Program-made: the position numbers and the translations under genes
Notes under the pieces: model-generated
What the model saw: only the letters and a program-made list of their open reading frames with translations
Told to the model about the DNA's origin: nothing
Database searches by the model: none
Shown here: piece by piece, positions 1-13,190 of the stretch
How positions within the stretch are numbered: the first letter of the stretch is position 1
Layout of the letters: the number at the start of each line of letters is the position of its first letter
Origin: Eopsaltria australis
Lineage: Eukaryota > Chordata > Aves > Passeriformes > Petroicidae
Length of the DNA: 64,000 nucleotides
Assembly (NCBI GenBank): GCA_034509425.1
Contig: JAVTVJ010000994.1
Span: 372,001 to 436,000 of the forward strand
Direction: 5' to 3'

Positions 1-3000
1 GTTTTAACAGGTGGGGGTTTAACAGGTGGGATGTGCAGCAGAGCCTTGTCTTTGCCCTGTCCCTGCTGCAGTCCCAGCAGCGTTTGGAGGGTCCAGCTGC
101 AGCCTGAGGAGCTTGCTCGGCAGCCTCTGTGCAGGTGGAGCCGCGGGGATTTGCTGCTCTGTTCTGTGTGTGTGTGTGCAGTGAGAACACAACAAAGGGG
201 GATGGTGAAAAGGGAGTTTGAACTTCTGAACGGCCTGAATTTCACTGGTTGCTTGGCTGGGCATTTGCAAATAAAGATAAATCCCATTCTTCCTGGTAGG
301 TGCATTTAAAAGAAATGTGAACTTCCATGTCAGATCTCACAATGACACAGAAATTGTTCCTTTGTATTCAAACCAGTGAGGTCTTTTCCAAACCCCACTG
401 TTCTTTGATCTAATCCCAGCACACAGGGAGTGCAGCCGTGTACAAAGTGACACCAGGGGTGGCAGCTCTGGTGTCTGACAGCCCAGTCAGGACCAGCACG
501 GGGCTGGGGCACCGAGTCAGACTCACTGCAGGGCCTGGGTGTGGCAGTGATCACCTGAAGCTCTGCTGCTCTGCTCCAGCTCCTGTTCTAAGGCACTGCT
601 GGGGAGGGTAATTAAAGTGCAGCTGGGGAGAGACTGCAATTCACCAGTGCAGGCAGACAGTATTTATCTGATCCCATTTCAAGCAGTAATAGACTTGAGG
701 GAGCACATTTTTAAGGGAAACAGATGTCTGGAAGCAGATGATTAATACGTGCTGAGTTTTCAAGCACTCATTTAACTTAGAAGCTCTTTAAAGTGGATTC
801 TTTAATTTAGTATTTCATGTCTTAAACATTTATAGTAAAAATCTTATTTCAGTTAAAGATGTGTTTGTCTAAAGTGATACTTCTAAATTCGGTGGAGTTC
901 TGCAAATGAACACTGCTCAGAGAACAGACTATGGAGAGTTGCAGAGTGCTGCAAGTCATGTTAATTCGACTTTCTTATTTCCAGTGCTGGTAACATTTTT
1001 TCAGTAACATGAAAATTCAGCCTGCATCCAGGAGGATCCTGTTGCAGTGCAGAGTTCAGCAGGAAGAGGGAACACAACTGAGTGCTAAATTTGGGTGCTT
1101 TAGACAGTGTGAATCCAATGTAACTGGTGCGGTGGGTGGAGTTTCCCCAGGTGTGTGCTGGGGTGGGGTCTGCTTCTTGTCTGCTTGTCCAGACTTGGTC
1201 CATCTAAAGCTATTCCAAAGGCACCAGAGATGGGAGTTTGGTTTAAAGCATGTCAGGTTTCTTGTACTATTTCCTATCTGATTTCCAAACAGAGGTGATG
1301 CTGAGCAAGCAAGATGGTAATTAATATTCTTGTATTTATTTTGTCTTGCGACTATGATGATAAATATTTAGAATGTGCCTGGCCTTCCAAAGGGTGAGGG
1401 TGTGTGTGCTGTTTGAATTAATATAAATAAGCAGTAGTGATATTGGCCAGAACTCCCCTTTTCTGCTATGGTTTAAGCTCCCCTGGATGGATTTGGCCTC
1501 TGGAAGAGCTGCTCTGGGCTCTGGCTGCATGCACGGGGTGTGGAAGGGGACTGTCCTTAATTGACTGCTCGTTAGCTCTCTAAAGCTAATTGAAAGTTGA
1601 GCTGCTTCGTGGAGCTGTGGGAACACTGGGAGAGCTGTGGGAACACTGGGGCCACGAGGCCCTGGTTGCAGTGGAATCCTTCCCCACCCAAACTGAGAGA
1701 GATAACTGCAGAGGATTTCATCTTTTGGCATCTCCTGAAGCCAGTGTGTGCTTTCATGAGAGAAATCGGGATTTCCCAATCAATACAGTTTTTAATTGGA
1801 AAGATAAATCCTCAGCAGCTCCTCTGGTCTCTGTTGCAGGCACAGAGCTGAGCCAGCCTTGCAGCAGGAATGCTGCTGGACTGAATGCTGCACACATATC
1901 CAGGAATTGTCCCTTTGATTTCCTTGCAGAAAAGCCCTTGTTTTCACTCAAAGGAGGTGTTTCTGTAGCCAGTAGCTGAAGCTCATCCATCACCAGGCCA
2001 GCAGGCCCTGCTCTGCTGTAGGTCTGTACTGGGAATGGTGCAGAGGGATTCAGTCCAGAACCAGAGGAAATGGCTCCTCTCCCTGGGCTGGTTTTGGTAG
2101 CACCTTCTGCTGCTCATAATGGAGATTCTGAAAGCTCAGCAGGAGGAATTCACACAGCAGGGCCCAGTGCTGCTCTGATTGGAAGCTTTAAAAAAGGAGT
2201 AACTCCATGTTTTCGTTTGAGGTATATAATAACCTTAATTAGACTGAAATTCTGAGTTGTTGGCCATGCACATCCCATACATATTCGTATGTTATCAATT
2301 GAAAGAATTGTGGGGAGTGATGGTAGTCCTGGGGTGCTGATCCACCAAAGCCTTCCCAGGCTCAGCTGTCCAGAGGCTGCAGTTGCTGAATGGATTTCTG
2401 TTCATTTTTTATTGCAATGGTTTTAGAGTTAGTCAAACTATTATTGATTGGTTGGTGAGAACTGGAATCTGATACCCAGTTTGGATTTCCCAGCTACTTT
2501 TCCTGAGGCATCTCCTCTGCAGGAGGGACAGGAACACAACCCCTTAGAGCTCAGTTTTTACCCCCCAGCAAAATCCAATGGCAGCCTTCTGCTTTTATTG
2601 AGGAAATCATTCCACCAGCTGTTCTCTTGCCCAGCAACTTTCCTTCAGCCTCTTAGATGGAACAGGATAAACAATAACAGAATGCTGGTATGGATAGATA
2701 TTTGTCCCTTGAAGTCTCTCTGGCATTTCTTAGTTTTTCCATTCCTTTTCCACTTCTTCCAAGGCAGTTACTGCAACTACACCAGCAGTGATTTTTGTGA
2801 CAAGTGATCAGGTTAATTTGTTGATCTTTAAAAAAAAAAAAAAAAGTTTCAATTGATACCTTCTTAGAGGCTTTCCTTCCGTGGCTTTTCCCAGCAATGC
2901 TCTTGTGGCTCCTGTCTGTATCACTTTGTGGTGATCTAAGCTATGGATAACGTTTGCTCTGTGCAGGCTGCAACAAATCCTGTTCGTGTGGGGCCCAAGA

Positions 3001-4978
3001 GACAGAATTTTCACTCCCTCCACACCAGAACAAACCCTGGCTGCTCTCAGACAGTCTATTATCTTAATTGACTTCTCACTATTTATTAACAGATCTTTAA
3101 TTCATCTTTCACTCTTACCTTCAGATTTCTCCCCAATCTTCCCCCATGTGTGAGACGAGGTGATTTCTATGCATGGGCTGTGCACTGAACAGATGGATCT
3201 GACAGCAATGCCATATTCTTCCACCAAAAATGACAGGATAATAAGTGGAGATCTTGTTAAACTTGGCTGTGTCACCATAAGTGCTTGTTTGCTAATATTT
3301 CACAGCAAGGCAGACTGGCTAACAGGCCTTTGCTGAATGCACTGGCAGCAGCTTTCTCTTAAGCTTAAAGAAATAAAGAAGAAAAAAGGAACAGAGATCA
3401 CTGGAGACTTTGCCAAGACCAATCCAGAACATAATGGGGAAGCTCAGGGGCTGAGGGAGCCCAGGGCTGCCCATCTGACATGGATCTGACCCTGCTGCCA
3501 AAGGCTTTTCCTTCCAGGCAGCTCCTGAGCTCCCCAGAACTACTCACAGAGCTTTGTTTGGCAAAAGCTGGGAATCTCTCCAGGTCCATTCAGCAACTGC
3601 AGCCTCTCTGCTGAACGCTGGGCCTGGCACACCTGGGCACACCTGGGCCTGGAGGACTCAGAGGCAGCAGGAAGGGACCAGGGGGTGGCAGCAACAGGGA
3701 GGGATTTGACAGAAACCCCTTGGGTTTGACTTGGCTCCCTGAGCCACACAAACCTGCACTAAGCTGGGCACCAGAACTAACTAGCTGCCAGACAGACATT
3801 CGTTAAAGTTTAATTAATCACTCAGACACTGAGGGTGGATCCAGCTCAGGGCTTGCACACCTGGGTTCTGTCACTGTCACATGTGCCAGGGCTGGGAGGG
3901 ACCCTGAGTGTCTGCACAACAGATTGTCACAGCTGTAGTGTCACCCTGGTGCCTTGTGCACTTTGGGCGTTGTTTTCTGCCTGTCAATGTCTGAGTAACA
4001 CTCAGCTCCTCCAGACTGAGATGGATCCTCTGGTTTCCAGGGGACAGGTCAAACCTCAGCGTATTTAATAAACCTGTTTGGAGATACTCAGGGTGTCATG
4101 TTCATAAGACTTAAGAAGTCATATATTCTCTGGGGTCAGAATTTGTTTGGAATTTTTCTTCTCCATCTCTTTATGTGTGGCTCCCCCTTTTTTATTGCTA
4201 TTTCATGCTATAGGCAGAAGATGGTTTCGTTTTTTTGTCATTGGGCTGCCCTCATGGCCTCTCCATGTGGCATCCCTGGCATATGTCACCTCACTGGTGA
4301 ATGTCACTGTTTACTGCTGAATTTATTATGCTGTCCAGACTCACTACACGAGTTAATTGGCTGGGACAGTAGGAAAACAAAAATCATCTGCTAAATGAGT
4401 GATGATGAGTTAGCTCTCCTTGGTGGCTCATGTGACATCAGTGCCCCTCCACCCTGGGGACACTCATCCCTTGCTCATCCTCACCTCAGGTGAGGGCAGG
4501 AGGAACCGGAGAGGGGTTGAACATGTGGCAACAGAGATGACCTTTGAGTCCAGCCAGGTGTGCAGGGTAAGTCTTTCTCTGCCTTCCCCAGCTCCATCAC
4601 AGCTCCTGCTGCTCCAGGACAGCCAGGAGAGCAGCGTGGGGAGAACTGGGCTCTCTGAAATGTCTGGGGATTCGGTTTGGGTTTTGGAGTTTGGTTCTTT
4701 GGGGTTTTTTTTAATGTGAATCAGAGACTTTGTTCTTTGCCCTTTTATAAATGAAACAAATGCCATCTGTGCTGGAGGAGCTGTAGGGTGGCTCTGCTCT
4801 CCAGGCATGTCCTTCCCTTCTGTGTGCTCAGCCTAATGAGCAGCTCTCAGGATCCGAGGCTGACTCTGGCTCAGGAGGTGATGGAGCTTCCCCACGGCTG
4901 CCCCTGCTGATGGCACTGGGCTGAGGGCTGAGGGCTGGGGTGCTGGGCAGCTGTAGGGGCTCAGCCCAAGGGGAGCAA
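1..4978. other. Intergenic, no gene recognised
   Basis: I read both strands and found no exon chain, recognisable protein segment or structured RNA. Only short low-complexity items stand out: a 16-base poly(A) at 2830-2845, a short TG run near 167-178, and a duplicated 19-base phrase near 1600-1650. By synteny with human 3q25 this side should lead to PLCH1, but its large 3' coding exon is not here. Confidence 0.6.
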
Positions 4979-5129
4979 GGGCAGTGTCCAGCAGGAGGCA
5001 GGGCAGTGTCCAGCTCCAGCTCGTGCCCAGGGCAGTGTCCAGCTCCAGCTCGTGCCCAGGGCAGTGTCCAGCAGGAGGGAGGGCAGTGTCCAGCTCCAGC
5101 TCGTGCCCAGGGCAGTGTCCAGCCCTGGG
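4979..5129. repeat. Minisatellite, six GGGCAGTGTCCAG-headed units
   Basis: Six copies of the phrase GGGCAGTGTCCAG alternate with two kinds of tail (CTCCAGCTCGTGCCCA and CAGGAGG-type), giving units of about 22-30 bases. The overlapping open frames on both strands are repeat artefacts with no family resemblance. Confidence 0.85.
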
Positions 5130-8100
5130 GCAGGCTGTGCAGGGTGTGGGTCACACTCATGCTCCACTGGGCTGTCAGCACGGGGCATCCTGAGCAGGGT
5201 TATTTTTTCATGCTGGGTGGGAGCATTTAAGGTAACATCATTATTTTTCAACTCCTCTGTAACCATGGAGACCAGGAGCTTCCTAAAGCAAAGCAGGAGC
5301 TCTCGAGGTGCAGCTGGAACTTGCTCAGACATTTCTGCCTCTTTTGGCCCCTTGTCAAATCCTTTTGCTTTCAGGAAACTGGAACGAAGAATCAGAGTGG
5401 CATATGCAGAATATTGCACTTCAAATTAAAATTCAGTGGGATAAACGTGAGAGGATCTGCATTTGAAAACAAAGGGTAACTCTCAAAAGCCCCTCTCCCA
5501 CAGCCCCTGCTCTGAACATGGAGGGTACATGCCAGGAAAATCAGCAGGTACAGCAGATCTCCTCCTTGTCTGTAAAACAAAAGCAAGAGGACCTGTACTT
5601 GGAAATGACAGAAACTGAGGAGGTGGAAAAATATGATGGAAAATATCTCATTAGTCATATGTATTTGAGTCTGTGAACTGTTGGATGGGGATGGAAAAGT
5701 CTCTATCATCTGACTTCCCATGATCAATTGTTCCCACTGTGACAGGATTGCATTGTGCCAGGTCGAGTTTGAAGGCATGAGCTCTATGGATCAGTGCAGT
5801 GAAGCCTGACTTTGTTTAGCATTCCTGCATCTTGAGCTAATTATTTTGCTAAATGTACACATGGTTCTGCCTTAGTTTTGTTAGATGATCAACAACTGTG
5901 TTGTCATCCTTGGTTCCCTACACTCCTGTTCAGAGAGGAGAATTTATTTCCTCAGCATTTGCTTTATTGAATTGCAGTGTGTTTTATCTTGGGATATGGC
6001 AGCAGAGAAAAATGTTGGAGTTTTTATTTCTGTGATTCAAAGTAGGAGCTGAGTTTCAGTCCTGTCTGTGACTGACGAGTCCCTCAAGAGCTGGGATCTC
6101 TGGGGTCAGTGATTTCAGTGTCCAGGGCACATCTCTGAGGGAGCCGAGCTGCCCTGCCCCAGCTCCCAGCAGGAGCTCTCACCTGCAGCAGTCCTGGCTT
6201 CTCTCCATGGAGGGAAGCAAACTGCAGAGGGAATATTTCCTGGATGTGAAGTTCTGTGAAACAGGAATAAGGCCATTCCTTAAGGAGAGCCCATGGAGGA
6301 TTCCTGCTCCTTGTCCTTAGCTTAGCTTGTCCAGCAACTGGCTCACTCCTCAGACTGGGAATGCCCAGCACTTTTCCCTGGGCCAGCAGGAAATGGGGGA
6401 TTCTGCAGCAAAGTGTGTTTTACTGACCCACAAAACCCAAGGAATGTGCAAGTCTGGCTTGTGTGTACCAAGGTTGTTTTCAACTCCTTGTGTGTGGCAG
6501 CAATCCCTACCCAGCAGGGAGGGAGAAGGGATCAAGCCCTGTGTGCAAAGATGTGCTGGGGAAATGCAGTTGTGGCAATGAAAATTCATTGATTTTTGGT
6601 GCAATGAGTTATCACGTGTCAGGAGACACGAGTAATGGATATGGATGAATTTTAATAGGATTTTTAAAGTTATCTGGAAATGATCCTGAGTCCCACTGCA
6701 GTTCTGTGAGATTTCAACCCACACAATCATCATCTTGTTCAGAGAATTGTTATACATAAAGTTTGAGTAGCTATGGGGGAATTGTTTTCTTTTCTCTGTA
6801 TTATACAGAAGACTGAATTTAATGACAGGAGAGGAAATGTCAGAACTAAATAAATGACTAATTCCTTGCAGCAGTAGAGCTGGTGCCATAAAACATAAGT
6901 TAATAAATGACAACTGTTTAGACAGGCTTGAGCCACCCTTGCTCTTCCAAGCATTTTAATGGCAGAGGGGGGCTGGGAATGCTCTTCTCTGAAGCCAAGG
7001 AGCCATGGCAGTAGCTGGAATCACATTGGGATGCTGCCCAGGGTTGGGCTGGACTGGGTGGGCAGCCTAAGGTGTGGGGTGTGCAGCTGCACAGATAGAG
7101 GTGCTGCCAACTTCCTCTTCTCCCTGGAGAGCTCTCCCTCACTTCAGGCTAAAAAGTACCCCCCTTGCCCTAAAAACCACCAGTGAGTGGTGGGATCAGG
7201 TTTATCATCGTGTCCTTGGAGCAAAGCATTCCTCTATTAGCCAGAGCAGACAAAGTGAGTGGCCAGCAGTTCGTGTTCATCCTGCTCTTCTGCAGACCCT
7301 CTGCAGGGGCTGCTCCTGCAGCTGCTTCATGTCCCTGCATCTGTCCCCTCCCAACCCTGGCTCCCTTCCTTCCCAAAACCCTGTGTACCCACCCTGGGGT
7401 GCTATCCATCACACATCCCACTGCCACTGAGCCAGAACTGACAGTATTCCAGGCTTTATATGCTTTCATTCATCTTTAAGATTAGATAATCAGCTTTGCA
7501 GTGTATTGAGGAGAAAAAAAGGTCCTGTTTTTCTCCTTAAAAAATCAATGTGCAGATGTGGCAGGGGAGCAGTCTCAGGATGTATCAATACCAAAATGTG
7601 TAGAGGGATCATTCAGCAGCAGGCTGTTTAAAAATCCAGAAGACAAGTTGGGAAGGAGATTTAATAAGGAAGGAAATTATCTGTGTTTTGTTTTCCTGGA
7701 GCAGCTGCTGTTTATGAAATTGAGGCACACAACACAGTGTGACATCACAGAGGTAAAAGGGTGGAGTGAGGAGAGTTCAGAGACTGTAGGAGCTCATATT
7801 GAGGCATGCTTATATTGGGATGTCTTGTTTGATGGAAGACAATCCCATAATTTAGGATCTGTAATTAGTTTAAGATCTATGTTGTTACGAAGATATTTTT
7901 CCCAAAAGAACCAATATGCAGCTTGATTTCAGTACTAACATGACTTATTAGAGACTTGTTAATATTTGTTAAAATTGTCAGTGGAGAGTCTAAGAGGCTC
8001 TTTGTAGTTCTGGCATCTCTTTCAATGAACTTGGGATCATCTGTTAGCAGCAAATTAGTGAACAGCTGTAATTATGCTAAAAATACAATGTTGAGAGGAT

Positions 8101-8400
8101 TAAGGCAGACCAGGAAGTGGCTGAGCAGTGGGGTGGCACAAGGCAGAGTAAATCTGCCCAAAGCAGCAGCCACAGCCATGGCTCACAGGCAGCATTGACC
8201 CCGTGTGCCCGGGAAGGACAGGGCAGGAGATGCATGGATTTACTGGGCTATCGAGGGGTGCCCTGTAGCAGTCTGACATTCCATGTGCTTTGCTTCACAG
8301 TGGCACTGAAAAGGCAGCAATATCCCTTGGGCTGCTGGCAGGGAGATCTTTGCTCCAGAGATGAGCTCGTTGTTGATGAGCCTGGGGAGCCACACATCTG
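5130..8400. other. Intergenic, nothing recognised
   Basis: Ordinary mixed-composition DNA with no convincing exon, repeat family or RNA gene on either strand. The open frames are short and have no family resemblance. Confidence 0.5.
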
Positions 8401-8829
8401 CCTGGGTCACAGCCCAGTGTCCCTCTTGTGGCCTGGGTCACAGCCCAGTGTCCCTCTTGTGGCCTGGGTCACAGCTCAGTGTCCCTGCCATGGCCTGGTC
8501 ACAGCCCAGTGTCCCTCTTGTGGCCTGGGTCACAGCCCAGTGTCCCTGCCATGGCCTGGGTCACAGCTCAGTGTCCCTGCCATGGCCTGGGTCACAGCCC
8601 AGTGTCCCTGCCATGGCCTGGTCACAGCCCAGTGTCCCTGCCATGGCTTGGTCACAGCCCAGTGTCCCTGCCATGGCTTGGTCACAGCCCAGTGTCCCTC
8701 TTGTGGCCTGGGTCACAGCCCAGTGTCCCTCTTGTGGCCTGGGTCACAGCCCAGTGTCCCTCTTGTGGCCTGGGTCACAGCCCAGTGTCCCTCTTGTGGC
8801 CTGGTCACAGCCCAGTGTCCCTCCCGTGG
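8401..8829. repeat. Minisatellite, 14 units of 30-31 bp
   Basis: Fourteen head-to-tail units of the form CCTGGGTCACAGCCCAGTGT + CCCTCTTGTGG. Nine units are 31 bp and five are 30 bp (one G fewer in the GGG), which accounts exactly for the 429-bp span. Two alternating unit endings (CTTGTGG and GCCATGG) show interspersed homogenisation. All three plus frames stay open through the array, creating spurious 160-240 codon ORFs. Confidence 0.95.
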
Positions 8830-9940
8830 CTAGGGTCACCAAACTTTGAGCCCAGCAGCTGTAAGGTTTCCACACCACTCTTTGCCTTGCTGCTCCTCCT
8901 GCACCTGCAGCTGCCCTTTCCCTGAGGGTTTGGGCTGAAGCCCTTCCCGTGGCTGGGTGCAGCAGTCCCCTCCTCCTGCACCCCTGCACTCCCACCCTCG
9001 CTCTATCCCAGGGTTTGTCACAACAAACTGCACATACAGATGTGCAAAAGTAGCAAAAGAACTTAGAAAATGTGTCCCCGTTGTAAATTTCTGAGCAAGG
9101 TAATTGAATAGGATCATTCCGACACAAGGATTATTCTCTATTTGCCTTTTTAATTTGAAACATTCAGAACAGTTTGAGAGTTTTCATGTGTAATAAAACC
9201 CTGACCTGTTTTCTGCCAAATTGCAATAGTACAGCCTTGGCTTAGCAATATATTGCCAGCTGGAACTGGGACAAAGTAAATCCACGTACATTATATAACT
9301 TGAATTAGTTTATACAAGGAGAAAGGGATATATCTTAAGCCTTTTAAATAAGGGATAAGTGCAATACTGGGAATTTGGTAATATTTAAAATTCATGCTGA
9401 ATTTTAAAATGCATTTTCAGGTGCAGCATTTAAAGATGAGGCTGTTTAAATGATGGCATCATTGGCTTCCCTGTGTCTGGGAGCTGTTGTTGTAGGGATG
9501 GCACTGAGTGTTGTGCTGTGCTGTGGGTGGACATTGCTGTGGTGGGATAATGTTAGGAGGAACTCGGTGGATAAACCTGGATGGACAGGGAGAGCTCTTC
9601 CTCACAGCCACAAAAGCAGGGAAATCAATGATTTGTCAGAATGAATAGTAAATAGTGGTTTAAGGCCCAGGCTCTCCTGTAAAGTTCATTAAAGTCAGTG
9701 AAGAGCTCCAAAAATAGCACCTTCTGTCAGTATTATTGACAGATCTGGAGAGAACCATCCAAAACTTTTAGTAGGAAAAAATACATTTATTGACATTTTA
9801 AAGCATATTGACTACTTTAGGGAGGCTGGAGGGTAATACTTTGAAATATCTCAGTTGTGCAGGTTTTCTTATGTCGTCATTCCAGAGTCAGAGCCCAGGG
9901 AGGAGCACAGAGACCAAAGCTGTAATCTTAGTGACTCCTA
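8830..9940. other. Intergenic with one small open frame
   Basis: No recognised gene. A 64-codon frame at 9450-9644 on the plus strand has a hydrophobic N-terminal half and a basic tail, but no homology that I recognise. It is discussed as a low-priority observation. Confidence 0.4.
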
Positions 9941-9947
9941 TGTGCAC

Positions 9948-10083
9948 CAATATATAAGACATAAGATACAATAACATATAATATACAATTAATATTTAAT
10001 ATATATGATCTCTTACATTTTATAATATATATCTTACTCTATTTTATATTTCATAATTCATATTTTGTTTATAATATATGCAT
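9948..10083. repeat. AT-rich low-complexity island
   Basis: About 135 bases made almost only of A and T, with repeated ATATAA/TATATA words, between normal-composition flanks. It resembles a degenerate AT microsatellite. I see no flanking terminal repeats that would make it a mobile element. Confidence 0.7.
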
Positions 10084-12960
10084 GACTTCATGATCCTGGA
10101 GTGACTCGGGGGCCAGGTGCATTGGGACAGGGGTTAGCACTGCACTGGGAAATGCAGTCTGGGGGTCTTGCAGTAGTGAGTGTAGTACAGAAGGCAAAAT
10201 AAAAATAAATCAACTAAAAATAGACTGTACATCAGCAAACCTGGAACTGGACACTGTCAGTCACCAGTCCTCAGCAGAGCCCCAGGTGCCCTGACAATGA
10301 GGGGAGGCAACAGCACTGGCCAGCCTGGCCAGAGAGGCTGGGAATTGTTTCCACATGAGGGCACGGGGCTGCTTTGGGAGGAGCGGGTGGCACAAGCCCC
10401 CTCTCTCTCCAGCTGCCAGGGGACAGTTGTCAGGCACAGGACAAAGGTCAAAGAACGGCCTTTTAAGACTGTTTTACTCTGTGTTCAGTAGGGTTTTTAA
10501 TGCTGGCATTGCCATGAGCGTTGGCACGTTGGCGGTTGTGACACGATTTGACTGAATCCGAATGTTGAGGTTTGTGCCGCCCTTGTTCTTCCCCCAAGGA
10601 GAATAGGGAACAATTCCTTCCCAGTGTCCCATCTAACCCTGCCTCTGGCAGTGGGAAGCCATTCTTCCTTGTCCTGTCCCTCCAGCCCCTGATGTTCTTT
10701 TCTGGGTTCCTGGTGTCCTTTCCCAAGTCCTGCTGCTGTGGAGTTGTTGGAAGGACAAGGGTGGCATCCTTGTGACAGTTCCTAACTCCTGGAAGGACTC
10801 ACAGAAGGGATGACCCAAAGGGTCCGTTAAGCTGTTGTGTAGGACTCTGCTTTAAATGAAATTCTCTGGGATCAGTTTTAACTCAGCTGAGCTTATTTTA
10901 GAAGGACAGAGCCATGGCATCAAATCCTGCCCTGACCTGCCCTGTGTCACCTGTGGGATGAGGGCACCTGGCACTGGCAGTGCCACAGTCAATTGCTCAA
11001 GGAGCTGCACAAACAGAGCTCAGGGACATGGGCAGTACATCACAGATCCTTAATTTAATAACTGTACACCATTAAGAATTATATGTTAATGTATCAGTAC
11101 AGAAAGACATGACACTGAATATTAATTGTCTCCATTTGGATGTCGCTTAATGCAGCTAGAATTTAAGGTCAGTGTAATTACCTTTGCTACTAATTTAATT
11201 AGCATTCATTTAGAAGACAACATCCTTTGGCATTTGACAGCATTTGAACTTTGTGTTGCTCATTCAGAAATAATTCCTGAGGGAAAAAAGTCACTTAGGG
11301 AATGTCTGAAAAATCCCAAACTATTTGGAAATTAAACTGTTGCTTCAATTTCCTTCCCATGTGTCTGATCATACAAAAATAAACCTTGGGGCTTTAGAAT
11401 CCTCAATTTGCATGAAGGAATGTATCAGATAGTAATAATAGTAGTATTCACTGAATATATTTGTATCAGTCACCAGCAGCATCAGTTTCTCTGAAGAGAA
11501 GTAAGTGATTTTTGTGCTTCTTTTGGGGTTTTTGTATATTCTAAACTATTGCTGCTGGGTGATGATGTTTGTAACTGTTCATGTAACACATGGAATCTTT
11601 TGACTTCAGTATTTTTGGGGATTTTTGTAGCCTAGAAAACTCGATGGCAGTTCACAGCACTTGCCAAAGTAGCAAAGGCTGGTGCTCAGGTAAAATCCAT
11701 GAAAAATTCTGACACACACTTAGAAACATGAAGTTCTTGCTGTCTGCTGCTAAGATGATCCAGCAGAGATTATCACACCCCCAGGAGGGTGTTTTCCTCC
11801 ATTTTTGCTTTAAATCCAAACTTCAAGATAACTTATCAAAAGACTGTTTTTAGAGATTATACCCTTATAAAAATCCTCAAAACTATCCTTTTTCCCCCTT
11901 GCCTTCAGGTATTTCTGCCTGTCCTTTTACTGGCAGCATGATCGTAAAGCTCTTAAGCCCTTACAAAAGATAACATGCTCTTGATGAGGTTTAAAGATAG
12001 CTTATTTCAGTTTAATTTAAATGAACCAAGAATAAACTGACCCTGAGGAAAGCCTTTTACTGAGTTTTTACTGAACTAAGAATTTCTGCATTTTTGCAGC
12101 AATTGACTTAAAAGTGGAGTAATTAAAGTGGCAAATTTCTGGGTGTAGGGAACGGCTTGGAAAAAGGACCATTGGCATTTTATCTTTTGAAGGAGGATTT
12201 TATAAAGCTGTTTTCCTTCAAAATATAACACCAATTTGGGGAAATTTCACTTGTGAGCTCCTTTGTCATTTGAGGAGCATTGTGAAACACGCTGATTTTT
12301 GAGGAAAGACAGATGAGTTCAGGCATTACTCTTTGCTCCCTAAAAACAAGGGAAGGGAGTTGAGAGGTGGAATAACAGAAATGTGGATCATGGAAATGTT
12401 TTCCAGGGCAGGGCTGTTGCAGAAGGAGCTCCCTTCCCAGTTCTCATCTTCTCTCACGTGGTGATTATTTTAAATAATTTCCTGGTGGCTGTGAGGTATC
12501 ATTTAGGTGTCTGAGGGAAAAGGCAGATCTGCCTCACTGTTTTCTATCTGTAGGTTCCGTATCCCCAGAGGAGATGTTTGCATCCAGAAATCCAAGACAA
12601 AATAATATTTGCTCTATGTAAACATTACATAATGTAATTAATTCTAGAAGTACCTACTTCTTTTTCATTTTTTTAATGATTCTGAAGACGTTTTCCCAAA
12701 CCCTGAGACACTGGCTGGCCTGGCTGCCCGGCACTGCAGGCAGGGATTGCCATCTGCTGACAGCCAGCCCTGCCTGGAGCAGCAGAGCTTCCAGGAGAGA
12801 TTTCCCCTGCTCAGGTCCTGGAGGAGCTGTGGGAGCTGCTGGGACCCCAGCAAGTCCATCTGAGCTGGGTAGTGACACAGCCCAGAGTCCTGTGTGCCAG
12901 AGGGCCCGGGGTGCTGCGGGGACAGAGCCTGAGCTGAGTGCAGGGTCTGGGATGAGCCAG
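10084..12960. other. Intergenic, nothing recognised
   Basis: No exon-like segment, RNA gene or clear repeat family seen on either strand. The stretch at 11.0-12.6 kb is AT-rich and stop-dense in all frames. Confidence 0.5.
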
Positions 12961-12963
12961 TGA

Positions 12964-13089
12964 GCACTGCTGGCTCTGTGATCAGGGACAGAGCTGGGGC
13001 TCAGTGACACTCCCTGCAAGAGCTTCACCAGTGTGCACTGCTGGCTCTGTGATCAGGGACAGAGCTGGGGCTCAGTGACACTCCCTGCA
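12964..13089. repeat. Perfect 55-bp direct duplication, 71-bp spacing
   Basis: The 55 bases at 12964-13018 recur without a mismatch at 13035-13089, separated by 16 bases. Perfect identity implies a recent duplication, or an assembly duplication. Confidence 0.9.
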
Positions 13090-13107
13090 GGATGCTTGGA
13101 GCACCCT

Positions 13108-13190
13108 GGTCCAGGGAAGGTGTTCCTGCTCCAGCAGAGGGTGGAACACGATGTGCTTTAAGGTCCCTCCCAACCCAAACCAAGAACTAG
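13108..13190 (+). mobile_element. CR1 LINE 3' tail fragment
   Basis: The run contains the conserved 3' end of avian CR1: a 'ggtccagggaaggtgt...cctgc' segment followed by 'gtgctttaaggtccctccca' and 'acccaaacca'. Only the last ~80 bases of an element are recognisable, which is typical of 5'-truncated CR1 copies. Confidence 0.7.

Noticed and set aside
8117..8925. Three overlapping plus-strand frames of 160-240 codons
   Set aside because: All are translations of the 30-31 bp minisatellite in different frames.
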